In this document: piece after piece, positions 38,035 through 47,585 of the stretch
How the letters are laid out: the number at the start of each line of letters is the position of its first letter
Position numbering within the stretch: the first letter of the stretch is position 1
Assembly (NCBI RefSeq): GCF_002104995.1
Contig: NW_024468268.1
Span: 1-64,000, forward strand
Direction of reading: 5' to 3'
DNA length: 64,000 nucleotides
From: Linderina pennispora
Lineage: Eukaryota; Kickxellomycota; Kickxellomycetes; Kickxellales; Kickxellaceae
Program-made: the position numbers and the translations under genes
Notes under the pieces: generated by a model
What the model was told of the DNA's origin: nothing
The model's database searches: none
Seen by the model: only the letters and a program-made list of their open reading frames with translations

Positions 38035-39078
38035 ATGGTTTCTTCTCACTTCATCCTTGCTGCCACTGGTCTGGCAGCTGTTGCGTCCGCCGCCTACAAC
38101 CCTACCTGCTCCAACAACATCGTCACCTACTGGGGACAGAACAGCTGGGGTGGGGGTCACCTTGATGATCCTGCCAACTGGGAGAAGGACCTTGCTAGCT
38201 ACTGTCAAGATGACACTTTCGACATCATCAACCTGTCGTTTGTGACCAACTACAACCTGACTGGTCTTCCCGTCCTGAACCATGCATTCCACTGCGAAAC
38301 TAAGTTTAACGGCACAAACACCTTGACCTGTCCAGACATTGGTGCCGATATCAAGACTTGCCAGGCTAAGGGCAAGAAGATCGTGCTGTCGCTGGGCGGC
38401 GGTGGTATCTACTCCTACTCTCTCAGCACTGCTGCTGAGGGAAAGCAGTTCGCCGATACTGTCTGGAACATGTTCCTCGGCGGATCGCACCAGTACCGTC
38501 CTTACGATGACGCTGTCCTGGATGGTGTTGACCTCGACATTGAGTCTGGTGCCCATGATGGCTATGTTGCCTTTGTCAACCAGCTGCGCACCTACTTCAA
38601 CGGTGCATCGAAGAAGTACATCATCTCTGCTGCTCCGCAGTGCGTCTTCCCTGATGCTAACCTTGGCACCACCTTGAGCGGTGCCTGGATCGATAACGAC
38701 TACGTCCAGTTCTACAACAACCCATGCAACCTGGCCAACATCAACAACCAGTGGAACTTTGACTACAAGAGCTGGGACACTCTGACCAAGGCCAACTCGA
38801 ACCCGAACTCCAAGATGTATGTTGGTCTGCCTGCTGGATCAGGCGCTGCTGGTAATGGCTACTTGGATCTGAACACGCTGCAAGCGAACCTAAAGCAGTT
38901 GTACACTAACTACACTTCGACGTTTGGTGGCATCATGCTGTGGGATGCGTCGTGGTACTCGAACAACCAGGCGTATGTCTCCAGCCTGGCTGGTTGGGTC
39001 CGTGCCAACATGAAGTGCGGTGCAGCAGTCGCTCCTGCTCCGATTTCAAGTGCCCCGGCCGCTGCTCCCACTGTCTGA
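38035..39078 (+). CDS. Secreted GH18 chitinase without binding domain
   Basis: 347 aa, paralogue of the chitinase at 35746. Signal peptide MVSSHFILAATGLAAVASA, the same barrel motifs (YWGQNSWGGGH, SLGGGGIYSYSLS, DGVDLDIESG at about 163-172, QFYNNPC, LWDASWYSNNQAY), then a short Ala/Pro tail (APAPISSAPAAAPTV) in place of the linker and chitin-binding domain. The central region is nearly identical at DNA level to the sister gene, while the section around residues 80-100 (HAFHCETKFNGTNTLTCP versus HANHCETPFPNTKTMHCP) and the 3' end differ sharply. The domain loss suggests action on soluble or exposed chitin, which is inference. Confidence 0.95.
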   Translation: MVSSHFILAATGLAAVASAAYNPTCSNNIVTYWGQNSWGGGHLDDPANWEKDLASYCQDDTFDIINLSFVTNYNLTGLPVLNHAFHCETKFNGTNTLTCPDIGADIKTCQAKGKKIVLSLGGGGIYSYSLSTAAEGKQFADTVWNMFLGGSHQYRPYDDAVLDGVDLDIESGAHDGYVAFVNQLRTYFNGASKKYIISAAPQCVFPDANLGTTLSGAWIDNDYVQFYNNPCNLANINNQWNFDYKSWDTLTKANSNPNSKMYVGLPAGSGAAGNGYLDLNTLQANLKQLYTNYTSTFGGIMLWDASWYSNNQAYVSSLAGWVRANMKCGAAVAPAPISSAPAAAPTV

Positions 39079-39525
39079 ACACCCCTGTGATGATGCAGTA
39101 TCCCTAAACATCCTTCTTTTTCTTTCTTATGAATGGTATGAAGAATTTCATCTATAACTATAGCTCAGATTTCCTGAGGTATGAATGTGCTGCCATCCCC
39201 TGAAGCTATCTTCTAAAAATACAGGGGATCGACATGGGGATTCCACAATGCACTTTTGCCCACTATTAATAAAATCTGCATGCGCGCATCTGCGCAAAGC
39301 TATGCAGTGATTTGCTAAAAAGAGTAGTCTTTGTAAGGATATCTAAAGATAGGCTGCCAGGTATCCTTGGCACCATCGTCGTAGCGAAAACACGGCCATT
39401 ATCAACATACAGCTGGGTCTTGATAGCATAAATGTAGCCCGAATCTCTCGGAAACGCGCTCTCATCAGCATACGTTCCAATTCTTGCATTTCCTTACCCA
39501 TTCCACTTGCATCTCCCACTAAAGT
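39079..39525. other. Intergenic, 3' UTR hairpin
   Basis: About 450 bp. An 8-bp inverted repeat ATCCCCTG (39195-39202) facing CAGGGGAT (39222-39229) sits about 115 bp after the chitinase stop and could form a 3' UTR stem. Nothing else recognised. Confidence 0.45.
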
Positions 39526-40386
39526 ATGAACCTCCTATCCTCATTCCTCTGCCTCACTTTAACTGCAGCGCTATCTGCATCTGCAGCACCTATCAATGAT
39601 CTCAACAAGCGCATCATTGGCGGCTACCTCCTTGGCTCACACGGCGCCCCCTATGCGGTCAAGATCGCTATTGACATGGGCAACAACGAGATTCTCAGCT
39701 GTGGCGGCAGCATTCTCACCAAGAATCACATCCTGACTGCCGCCCACTGCGTCGTCGACGATGCTGGAACCGGCGTGTTGAAGCCTTCGCAGTTCACAAT
39801 CGGCTATGGTGATTCGCTCATTAAAAACCAGAAGACCGTGCAAGGCACAAAGGTGTTTATGCATCCCGGGTTCAAGCAGCAGAAAGTAAATGCCAACGAC
39901 CTCGCCATCATCCAGGTACCTGACATCAGCCTGGATGGCAAGTCCGCCCGCGCCATCTCCATTTTCACCGGCTCAATTGACGAAGGGCAGATGCTTGTTG
40001 CCATGGGCTGGGGCACAACCAAGACCGATAATGACCCAGATTCGCTGTCAGACGAACTCAAGGCGGCGCTTGTCCATGTCGGCGACAAAAAGAGCTGCCA
40101 GAAATTCGATCCGCAGTACCAGTCATCGAATGGCAATAAGGTTTGCGCGCTCAACAAGTTCTCGCCCGGAAACTCGACGTGCAAGGGCGACAGCGGATCG
40201 GCGGTGGTCATCAAGGGGCCGGGCGGATACTACCTGGCTGGACTTGTTAGCCAGGGCGGCCGTAGGGTCAACTCAAACTGCGGCACGCCTGATGGATACT
40301 CGCTGTTTACTCGCATTTCCAGCCACCTTGATTTCATCGCTAGCGTAACTGGTGCAGACAACAGCACCCTGACAAAATCCTACTAG
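39526..40386 (+). CDS. Secreted trypsin-fold serine protease (S1)
   Basis: 286 aa. Signal peptide MNLLSSFLCLTLTAALSASA, then a short propeptide PINDLNKR and the mature start IIGGYLLGSHGAP, where cleavage after KR would free the Ile N-terminus. Catalytic triad: His in LTAAHC, Asp in ANDLAIIQV, Ser in CKGDSGSAV. Cysteines fit S1 disulfides. The residue six before the catalytic Ser (chymotrypsin position 189) is Ser (NSTCKGDSG), not the trypsin Asp, so chymotrypsin-like or other specificity is more likely. It is next to secreted chitinases and may form part of a secreted degradative set. Frame intact. Confidence 0.92.
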   Translation: MNLLSSFLCLTLTAALSASAAPINDLNKRIIGGYLLGSHGAPYAVKIAIDMGNNEILSCGGSILTKNHILTAAHCVVDDAGTGVLKPSQFTIGYGDSLIKNQKTVQGTKVFMHPGFKQQKVNANDLAIIQVPDISLDGKSARAISIFTGSIDEGQMLVAMGWGTTKTDNDPDSLSDELKAALVHVGDKKSCQKFDPQYQSSNGNKVCALNKFSPGNSTCKGDSGSAVVIKGPGGYYLAGLVSQGGRRVNSNCGTPDGYSLFTRISSHLDFIASVTGADNSTLTKSY

Positions 40387-41080
40387 TCCATTTATACATT
40401 GTGGCAACCTGCAAGCTGGATCTTCAGGTAATATACATTGCATCTATCTTTTGATTTCATACAACAGGTGCTAGCTTCGGCGTTTTGATGACGATGCCTG
40501 TTAGAGTGGTGATGACAAAGGCAAAATATGCTCTAATGAAAAGAGCGCGGGCAGGTTAGGTGGTGGCGACGTATTGCGGGAAGCAACCTTTGCTCAATGG
40601 ACCTCAGTCCTAGAAACAGTACTTGGTTTTAAAACCGAACCAATGATACCATGGTATTTTGAATGTCTGCTGGGGAAAACAGCAAGTGCTAGCATTCTCC
40701 TTTAACCGCGATATATGCCTGGAACTCATACCCAGAACTTGATTGGCACATTCAAACGAAACAGATACTTGATTGACGAGATCACGCGTGCTTTGGAGCT
40801 GTCTACATGTTGGAGTTCTTCGCAGCATATATCCTTGCGACGGGCCTCCGCATGTCTACTCAGCGGATCAGCAGACAGCCCCACTCCATACACTGCGACC
40901 TGCAGTGTAACGAGCCTTTCATTTTCAAGGTGCTCAAACCTGCCAATGGTCACAAGAGACGTTGACATTCGGGGTCCGGAGTCCCCTTGCGCCACCATAG
41001 ACAAGGCCGAAACGCATGCGTGCAATGGCCTAGATAGACAACCATCCCTCCTTCTCCTCAGTCACTTTTTGAGAGGTTAT

Positions 41081-41290
41081 TAAAGTTAACTGAGGCGTTA
41101 TACGCAAATTTTTATAAATAAGAAATGAGAAAATACTAAGCGGCTAAACCGATAAAGAAGAAGGAAAAGAAAAATTCTTTCAGAGAGAAACTCAACGTCA
41201 CATAGTTGGTGGTCTGTCTAGTCAGGATTTTCCTCACAGTGACTTGCCGATTTGGGACTAACTGTGTAGTCCATCGACTAGTGTCCAACA
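41081..41290 (-). repeat. Solo LTR-like insertion with 5-bp target duplication (second copy)
   Basis: Reverse-oriented homologue of 2111-2323, 210 bp. On the plus strand it runs TAAAGTTAAC...GTGTCCAACA and is bounded by perfect GTTAT repeats (41076-41080 and 41291-41295). TATAAAAA lies near the 3' end in element orientation. Blocks such as CTTTATCGGTTTAGCCGCTT and GCGTATAACGCCTCAGTT are identical to copy one. Confidence 0.8.
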
Positions 41291-41539
41291 GTTATTCTTC
41301 CATATACTCGATAACCACTCATCCCCTAGGTCAACAGGAGACATTACCGCTGGGGCCGCTGACTCGGAGGTCGCACTCTCCTCCACCTTGTATTTCAGGA
41401 GACTCCTATTAAGAGGTGTTTGTATATTGAAACAAATGAATGTAGTAGGGAAGCAATTTTGGCGGCCGCCATGTGCGTCTTCTTATCTGTGCGTTCGAGG
41501 GTATGCCTCATCCCCTGTAGCTTGCTTCGCGCTGGTCTC

Positions 41540-41902
41540 CTATAATACACGTGTATAATCATGATCTGCTTCAAGTTTGCCCACATCGTCAATCAAGAAG
41601 AGCATATTCCCCTTCCACTTTTTGACAAGGTCGGCCACCAGGTGCCTCTCCATCTTGAGGCACATTAGCTGGATTCTCTCCCTATTACATGCATCACCGT
41701 CACTTGTGCACTTGTCCAGAGTTTCCAGGTACGCCGTCACTCTTCTACCCCCAAATTCCCTCACGAGGCGATCGTCCCAGACTCTGGGCATTCCTTGGCA
41801 TTGGCTGCCGCTTTCAAGCTGGGCAGTACTCCCGTCAATACCCATTTCAGCGATGTCGTTACACAGACAAAATGCCCCAGTGTTCGGCATCAGCGAGACC
41901 AT
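41540..41902 (-). pseudogene. Unrecognised coding fragment
   Basis: 120-codon frame with protein-like composition (for example LVKKWKGNMLFLIDDVGKLE). A neighbouring frame continues it (YYRRPARSKLQGMRHTLER). An upstream frame shift also seems likely (DASGFAVDGSLNGLADAEHW in another frame just before). It looks like a decayed gene lying beside the LTR insertion. Family not recognised. Confidence 0.3.
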
Positions 41903-42174
41903 TTAAGGAACCGTCCACTGCAAATCCAGAAGCATCGCCTAAGCCACATCTCATCTTCCTGCACGGCGCCACTCTAATTTCAGTAGGGTTTTCTGAAAAC
42001 TAGGGCCAGCTTGCTAGCCAAGACAGAGAATCGACGCTGGACATGCAATAATTGATATATAGAAAAATTGAGGCGAGTGCTATCCACTCGTCATGGAAAA
42101 ATAAAATGCTAAGATAGACAAAAAAAGCTTACATGCCGCTGCACACCAGCAATTGGCAGGGGCTAGAGCAGCAT

Positions 42175-44955
42175 TTACATGAAGTACATAGACTCATCAA
42201 GACGCGGGTGAGTGCGTACAATCTTGGTGATCTGACTGGGGTCATTACGGGCCATGCTGGCACCGGTCCTGGTGCCAGCGCCGCCGTAATAGCCGCTCGA
42301 TGACGATGTAGCCTCCTCAAAGGCAACACCCATGTCGGCAAAGTGGCAGCGGGCACGGTCGGCGACACGGTGGGCATAGTACACGGGCGGGACAAGCGAC
42401 ACCGAGCGCGTGCAGATGGCGTAGGTGTAGCACAGGTGGTACGTCAGCTGCTGCAGCTCGTCCTGGGAGAACCTTGAATCATCGTGCAAAACATAGTAGT
42501 GCGTCGGGCGCGACGTGCCCTGAATGGCCGCATGGGCAAACAGGTAAAAGTCGGTCATCGACGGCAGCGTCACCTGCGAGTCAACTACGGTTCCCGGAAC
42601 GCAGTTTCCGGTGCGGTCGCCATCGCGGCCCATTGGGAAGAAGCGTGTGTTGTGGCGCTTCAGAACTGCCAAAAAGGTGACCTCAGGTTGGTAGCCAGGC
42701 TCAAGCGACGCACAAGCGCGGCTGATCTCGATGATTTCGCGGTCCTTCACCTGGGCGAACTGGGTCTCGCTGACGCCGTCGCGGTAGAAGATAATCCGCT
42801 TGGGCTTGGTCTTTGTATACTTGTAGAACAGCTTCAGGTGGCGCACGATCGCTTCCTGAAGCTTCGTCACCATCTCCTGGCGCGATGGCAGCTGGATCAG
42901 CGTGGCCGCATAGCGCAGGCCCATGAAGTCGATCGAGCCAACAACCGATGCCATCGACGGACGGTCGCCCTCACCGGGCGCGGGATGCGTGACATCACAG
43001 CCCAGAAAGAGCGTTGGTTGCTTGTTCAGCATCGCCTGCATACTGGTCGGCGGCAGCATCTGGTTGGTACCTCCTAGCTTGGCGTTGATCTTGAGGCACA
43101 GGTTGGCGCAGTACTGCGGGTTCGCCTTCTGCACATGCCTTGACTGCATGCACTGGGTCTGGATGCCGTGGGTGGTATATGCAGCGTTCTTGATCGCCTG
43201 GTAGGTGAAGGCGTTGGTCGAAGGCAGGATGATGAGCACCAGCTGCGCACACTCGTTCTTGGGCAGTTTCAGCATATCGCACGTAGCGCTCAGCTCGCGG
43301 CTCAGGTCGCCGTTCGGATTTCCGTAGCGAATTGGGGGACGGCCTTCGCGGATCGGGTAGCCCGTGTTGCGGCAGGTGTTCACGAGGGCGCTGACAAACC
43401 TCTCGACGCTGGAAGCCGGCACCATGCGCTGGTTGGCCAGGACGAGCACGGCCCAGCGGTCCAGCGGCACTCCAGCGGTCGCAACACGCTTGTCGCGCAT
43501 GTTCCACGCGCCGCCATTGGGGGTGATTCTCGCATCGCGTGAAGACGCATGGTACTGGATAGTGGGCGCCGGAAGCACGCGGGCGTCAACCTCAGCAAGC
43601 TTGTTCTCCAGGGTCAGACCAAAGGCGCGAACAACGGGGTTGTTGTTAAAGTCGAGCTGCGCCATGACCTCAGTAATGCGGCTGCGGTTGTCGCCAGGGC
43701 GCTGGCAGGCAAAGCGAACCATGTCGGCGGTCTGCTGGTCGTCGAGCTTGCCCTTGTAGCGCTGGTTCTCGGCAACCTCGCACAGCTCGATGGGGAACAC
43801 AGCGCCCCTGCGGCCAACCAGACCAGGCATGTGCGGGTAGTTCAGGCGCAGGTTATAGCGGCGCTTGTAGTATTCGGCAATAGTGATGTTCTCGACGCTG
43901 CCAGGGCGCTGCGGGTCCTCCCAGTCAAAAGACTCCTTGTCCAGCGGGTTCTTGGTCAGGCCCTTGAAGGAAAACTTGCGCGAGCCCTTGATGCCACGGT
44001 GCTTGACCAGCAGGCGCAGGCCGCGGAGATACGAGCCAATTTCGCGGGCCTGCATGTCATTGAGTCTTCTGTCCAGATCCCCCTCACTGCGCACACCGAG
44101 CAGCCTGGCGATAATGGCCATGAGCGGGCCAGGCATGTACATTGCGGTGACAGCAGTGTTAACGTTCAGGTAGAGCTTGCCCTCGCCAGGGCGCACGCTC
44201 AGTGAGAACCCGCGCCACAGCTCCAGGCCACGCTGCGTCTGCATCGACTGCGTGCGGGTGAAGAATGACCTGCCAAAGCCAACCATCTCGCCATGGGCAA
44301 CCGAGCCAAAGGCCAGGTCGAGGGCGTTGAGAGCTGGCTGAACATCCTGAATATGCAAAGCGCCGGTGTTGTTGATGTACTCGGTCAAGACGCTCATGTT
44401 GATTACAGCCGACTCGTGGATTCTGACCAGAAACTGCTCCGACCGGCCGGCATCGATATGTGAAACCTACAGCAGCAAACATTGGAGACGTACGAATAAG
44501 TAAATACTGGCCCTGAAACACACCGCAAATGCGGCAAAAAAGCGGGCGTCGCACGACAATGGAAGTCTTATCGCATCGACAATAGCCAGCCAATAGGGCT
44601 TTCACACTTCATATATCCCTATTGCCGCTGCTCTGATGCTTGGACTTACCTCGAGAGTCAGAGTCTCCGTGGGTGCGCACACACGCTTCGGTGCAAACGC
44701 AATTTTGCGGGCATCGTACACCATGGGGGTTCCGCCCAGCCTGCCTGTGCGGTGGGTGCGCATAGCATTGTCAAAAACCGCGCGCATGTAGTCAGCTGGC
44801 GGCAGCTTCTTGAACTCTCCCTGTGCCGGTGCAATATCAATATCGTACTGGAAGACCTCTTCCTTCGGGTAACTTTGAAGCTTGACAAAGTTGGATGTAA
44901 GGCGCTGGCGCCTTCCGGCAGTGCCACTGATGGCAGCGCGAGGAAACGATACCAT
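42175..44955 (-). CDS. Argonaute protein (slicer-type, eukaryotic AGO clade)
   Basis: 865 aa in two exons: 44955-44650, a 183-bp intron (44649-44467, GTAAGT...TAG), and 44466-42175. The N-domain starts GTAGRRQRLTSNFVKLQSYP. An ArgoL1/DUF1785 block (LELWRGFSLSVRPGEGKLYL), a PAZ region and a MID segment (VLILPSTNAFTYQ-like, YANLCLKINAKLGGTNQ) follow. PIWI carries the complete tetrad: Asp in FLGCDVTHP, Glu in SRQEMVTKL, Asp in FYRDGVSE and His in PVYYAHRVADRAR. It should therefore be able to cleave target RNA guided by small RNAs in quelling/RNAi-type silencing. Ends in the usual SMYFM-like aromatic tail. Frame intact across 2.6 kb of coding sequence. Confidence 0.96.
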
Positions 44956-45322
44956 TAAAAAAAAAAGGAGCAGCGAGTAGGGCGTAGTATGACTGAGTAG
45001 CTAAAACAAGTAGAGAAAATCTTTTCTTTCTGAAACAGTCGGGGGTGGAAAAGAAAAAGCTTTGCCCATAGTGTCTCCATATGTTGTTTTTAAGCAGCGC
45101 TTGGGTTGCTCCGATGGCGAAGATTCGCATCAAAGTGGTAAGCTTGCGCCAATCGCTTTTCGTACTCCGGTGCCATCGGCCTTCAGTGATCAACCTTCAG
45201 CTTACTCGGTAGAATGACCCGCCATGCACAGAGGCATTGGTGGCAGCAACAGCGACCTAGGCAGAAAAAGATCACGTGTGCATCTAATGAAAGGACCACA
45301 AAAAGGGATGAGACTAAAGATA
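44956..45322. other. Intergenic
   Basis: 367 bp between the Argonaute start and the 3' end of the first FKBP gene. The last 180 bp belong to the FKBP duplication unit. No gene seen. Confidence 0.5.
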
Positions 45323-45784
45323 TTAAAGCTCGTCGCGGCCGGCGCCAGCATCGTCCTTGCCCTTCCCGTTGATGGCCATGAGCTCAGTCTTGAACACCAG
45401 CGCAGCATTGGGCGGAATGACGCCACCAGCGCCAGCAGCGCCGTAGCCCAGATCCGCGGGAATCTTGAGCACGCGCTTCTCACCAATGCACATACCCAGG
45501 ATGCCCTGGTCCCAGCCCTTAATGACCTGGCCCTGACCAAGTGTGAACTCGATCGGCTGGCCGCGCTCGTAGCTGTCGTCAAACGTGGTGCCGTCCGAGA
45601 AGAGCGTGCCCTGGTAGTGCACCGCGACCTTGTCACCGACTGAGGCCTTGACTGGGCAGTCCTCGGGGCGGAACTTCACGCCTATCTGCAGCTTGGTAGG
45701 CGGTGTGCGCTTGGCCGTGTTCGAGTCGGCAGCGAAGGCGCTGGTAGCCAGGAGGGCGATGGTGGTGAGGGTAGCGAACTTCAT
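45323..45784 (-). CDS. ER-lumen FKBP-type prolyl isomerase (FKBP2-like), copy 1
   Basis: 153 aa. Signal peptide MKFATLTTIALLATSAFAAD (ATG 45784, chosen over an upstream in-frame extension because it exposes the signal). The FKBP domain includes VGDKVAVHYQGTLFSDGTTF, DDSYERGQPIEFTLGQGQVI, KGWDQGILGMCIGEKRVLKI and LGYGAAGAGGVIPPNAALVF, with the aromatic and Asp residues of the rapamycin/FK506 pocket (Tyr, Asp, Trp). The C-terminus RDEL is an HDEL/KDEL-type ER retrieval signal. Catalyses cis-trans isomerisation of prolyl bonds during folding in the ER. Tandem duplicate of the gene at 46739. Confidence 0.93.
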   Translation of the reverse strand: MKFATLTTIALLATSAFAADSNTAKRTPPTKLQIGVKFRPEDCPVKASVGDKVAVHYQGTLFSDGTTFDDSYERGQPIEFTLGQGQVIKGWDQGILGMCIGEKRVLKIPADLGYGAAGAGGVIPPNAALVFKTELMAINGKGKDDAGAGRDEL

Positions 45785-46738
45785 CAGTGAATTGTGGTTG
45801 AATTGTGAAAGGAAAAGGGCACTGTTAAAGAATGAAAAGCTAGGGATATCCTTTCGGGCCAAGACCAATCCACTGCGTATGGCAAATTCCTCCTCAGTAC
45901 CTTTCGCAGGCAACGTGGCACGCAGTCTAAGGACAGTAGAAAGGAAGATCCGGTTCCAAACTGCCAATCCTTTCAACCCTCGCTCCGCTCACCGCAGATT
46001 ATATCCACTAAAGGCACCTACCATAATGTGACAATACACAGCGTTTGTATTGCATAGAGATGCGTTTGCACTGCGGTCCTATTTAAGCGCCACAAACCTC
46101 GCCTAATCGTCCAGGCACAAATCAATTAATAGGGAAGAGATGATTCCTCTCCGGGCCACTTTTGGAGTGATCCGGTACCTACATTATAACCCTAACACTT
46201 ACGGCCTAGTCTGAGATGATGAATCAGCCTCATCATCAGTGATCGGCTGGGTCACATAAGCATTGGCCCTAAGTAACTGTGGTGTTGTTGCGCGCCCGCT
46301 GCGGCTGTCCCTGACGTCGACATGTCAGCCGAGCCAGGTGACAGTAAGCCAGGCGCCAACGAGAGCCCCGCTACAGCCTACGATATGGAGGTAGCGTCTA
46401 GCCTCTGATAAGTTGCACAGACGGCCGTATTGAAAACTCCTCTGTGCAACTCGTCTATTCCCTTTTCTCTCTTTTCTTCAGTATTATATACACATATTCA
46501 ACAAACATAACAGTGTGATCACCGCACAATGGCAAATATTTTGCATCAAAGCGTTAAATTTGCACCAATCGCTTTTCGTACTCCGGTGCAATCGGCCTTC
46601 AATGATCAACCTTCAGCTTACTCGGCAGAATGACCCGCCATGCACAGAGGCATCGGTGGCAGCAGCGGCGACCTAGGCAGAAAAAGATCACGTGTGCATC
46701 TAATGAAAGGACCACAAAAAGGGATGAGACTAAAGATA
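45785..46738. other. Intergenic between FKBP duplicates, holds repeat copy C
   Basis: Composed of the 5' flank of copy 1, a unique spacer, repeat copy C (46279-46513) and the 3' flank of copy 2. No gene recognised. Confidence 0.55.
46279..46513 (+). repeat. Dispersed 0.25-kb repeat, copy C (between FKBP copies)
   Basis: The best-preserved version of the repeat. The second inverted repeat is perfect over 11 bp: AGTTGCACAGA (46411-46421) and TCTGTGCAACT (46441-46451) with a 19-nt loop. The first (46311-46328) pairs at all seven positions, one being a G-T wobble. It encodes the 28-codon frame MSAEPGDSK...SSL and the pyrimidine tract TTCCCTTTTCTCTCTTTTCT. The element might be bounded by TGTG on both sides (46278-46281 and 46514-46517), which is short and uncertain. 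Confidence 0.85.
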
Positions 46739-47212
46739 TTAAAGCTCGTCGCGGCCGGCGCCAGCATCGTCCTTGCCCTTCCCGTTGATGGCCATGAGCT
46801 CAGTCTTGAACACCAGCGCAGCATTGGGCGGGATGACGCCACCAGCGCCAGCAGCGCCGTAGCCCAGGTCCGAGGGGATCTTGAGCACGCGCTTCTCGCC
46901 AATGCACATACCCAGGATGCCCTGGTCCCAGCCCTTAATGACCTTGCCCTGGCCGAGCGGGAACTCGATCGGCTCACCACGCTCGTAGCTGTCATCAAAC
47001 TTGGTGCCATCCGAGAAGAGCATGCCCTGGTAGTGCACCGCGACCTTGTCACCGACTGAGGCCTTGACTGGGCAGTTCTCGGGGCGGAACTCCACGTCTA
47101 TCTCCAGCTTGGTGGGAGGCTTGGTGGATGGCTTGCACTTGGCCGTGGTCGAGTCGGCAGCAAAGGCGCTGGCAGCCAGGAGGGCGATGGTGGTGAGGGC
47201 AGTGAACTTCAT
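46739..47212 (-). CDS. ER-lumen FKBP-type prolyl isomerase (FKBP2-like), copy 2
   Basis: 157 aa with signal MKFTALTTIALLAASAFAAD (ATG 47212), an FKBP domain and the same RDEL retrieval signal. It differs from copy 1 by a 4-residue-longer pre-domain (STTAKCKPSTKPPTKLEIDV, which adds a Cys) and scattered substitutions (SYERGEPIEFPLGQGKVI). The 3' third is almost unchanged. Active-site aromatics and Asp are retained, so both copies should be functional. Confidence 0.93.
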   Translation of the reverse strand: MKFTALTTIALLAASAFAADSTTAKCKPSTKPPTKLEIDVEFRPENCPVKASVGDKVAVHYQGMLFSDGTKFDDSYERGEPIEFPLGQGKVIKGWDQGILGMCIGEKRVLKIPSDLGYGAAGAGGVIPPNAALVFKTELMAINGKGKDDAGAGRDEL

Positions 47213-47585
47213 CAGTGAATTATGATTGAAATGAGAAAGGAATAGGATACCAGTGAATAAAGAAAAGCAAGGGATATCCTTTCGGGCCAAGACCAGTCCG
47301 TTATGTATGGCAAACTCCTCCTCAGTCTCTTTCGTGGACTACGTGGCACACAGCCTAAGGACAGTTGAAAGGAAGAAGATCTGGTTCCAAACTGCCAATC
47401 TTTTCGATCTTCGGTCCGTCCACCGCAGATTATTTTCATTAAAGCGCCTACCATAATGCGACAACACACAGCGTTTGTATTGCATGGAGATGTGCTTGCA
47501 CCGCGAGCGTGGGAACAGCTAGTGTAATCAAGAATCGCCAGAATTATACAATATAATAATCAAATTCTCTGCTTTGCTGGCTATT
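47213..47585. other. Divergent promoter between FKBP copy 2 and PRP17
   Basis: 373 bp between opposite start codons. Most of it is the 5' flank shared with FKBP copy 1. Nothing else recognised. Confidence 0.5.

Larger units (their letters stand above)
40387..42174. other. Intergenic with LTR insertion and decayed frames
   Basis: About 1.8 kb between the protease and the 3' end of Argonaute. It contains the second LTR-like copy (41081-41290) and minus-strand frame fragments (40726-41025, 41540-41902) with no recognised domain, possibly pieces of one disrupted gene. Confidence 0.5.
45145..47510. repeat. Tandem duplication unit carrying the FKBP gene
   Basis: About 940 bp is present twice in direct orientation, roughly 45145-46075 and 46555-47510. 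The homology covers the 3' flank (CCAATCGCTTTTCGTACTCC in both), the whole gene, and the 5' flank up to CACAGCGTTTGTATTGCAT. The 480 bp between the units contains dispersed repeat copy C. Confidence 0.85.

Noticed and set aside
43549-44205. 218-codon plus-strand frame
   Set aside because: Lies antisense within the Argonaute exon 2; no recognisable protein features.
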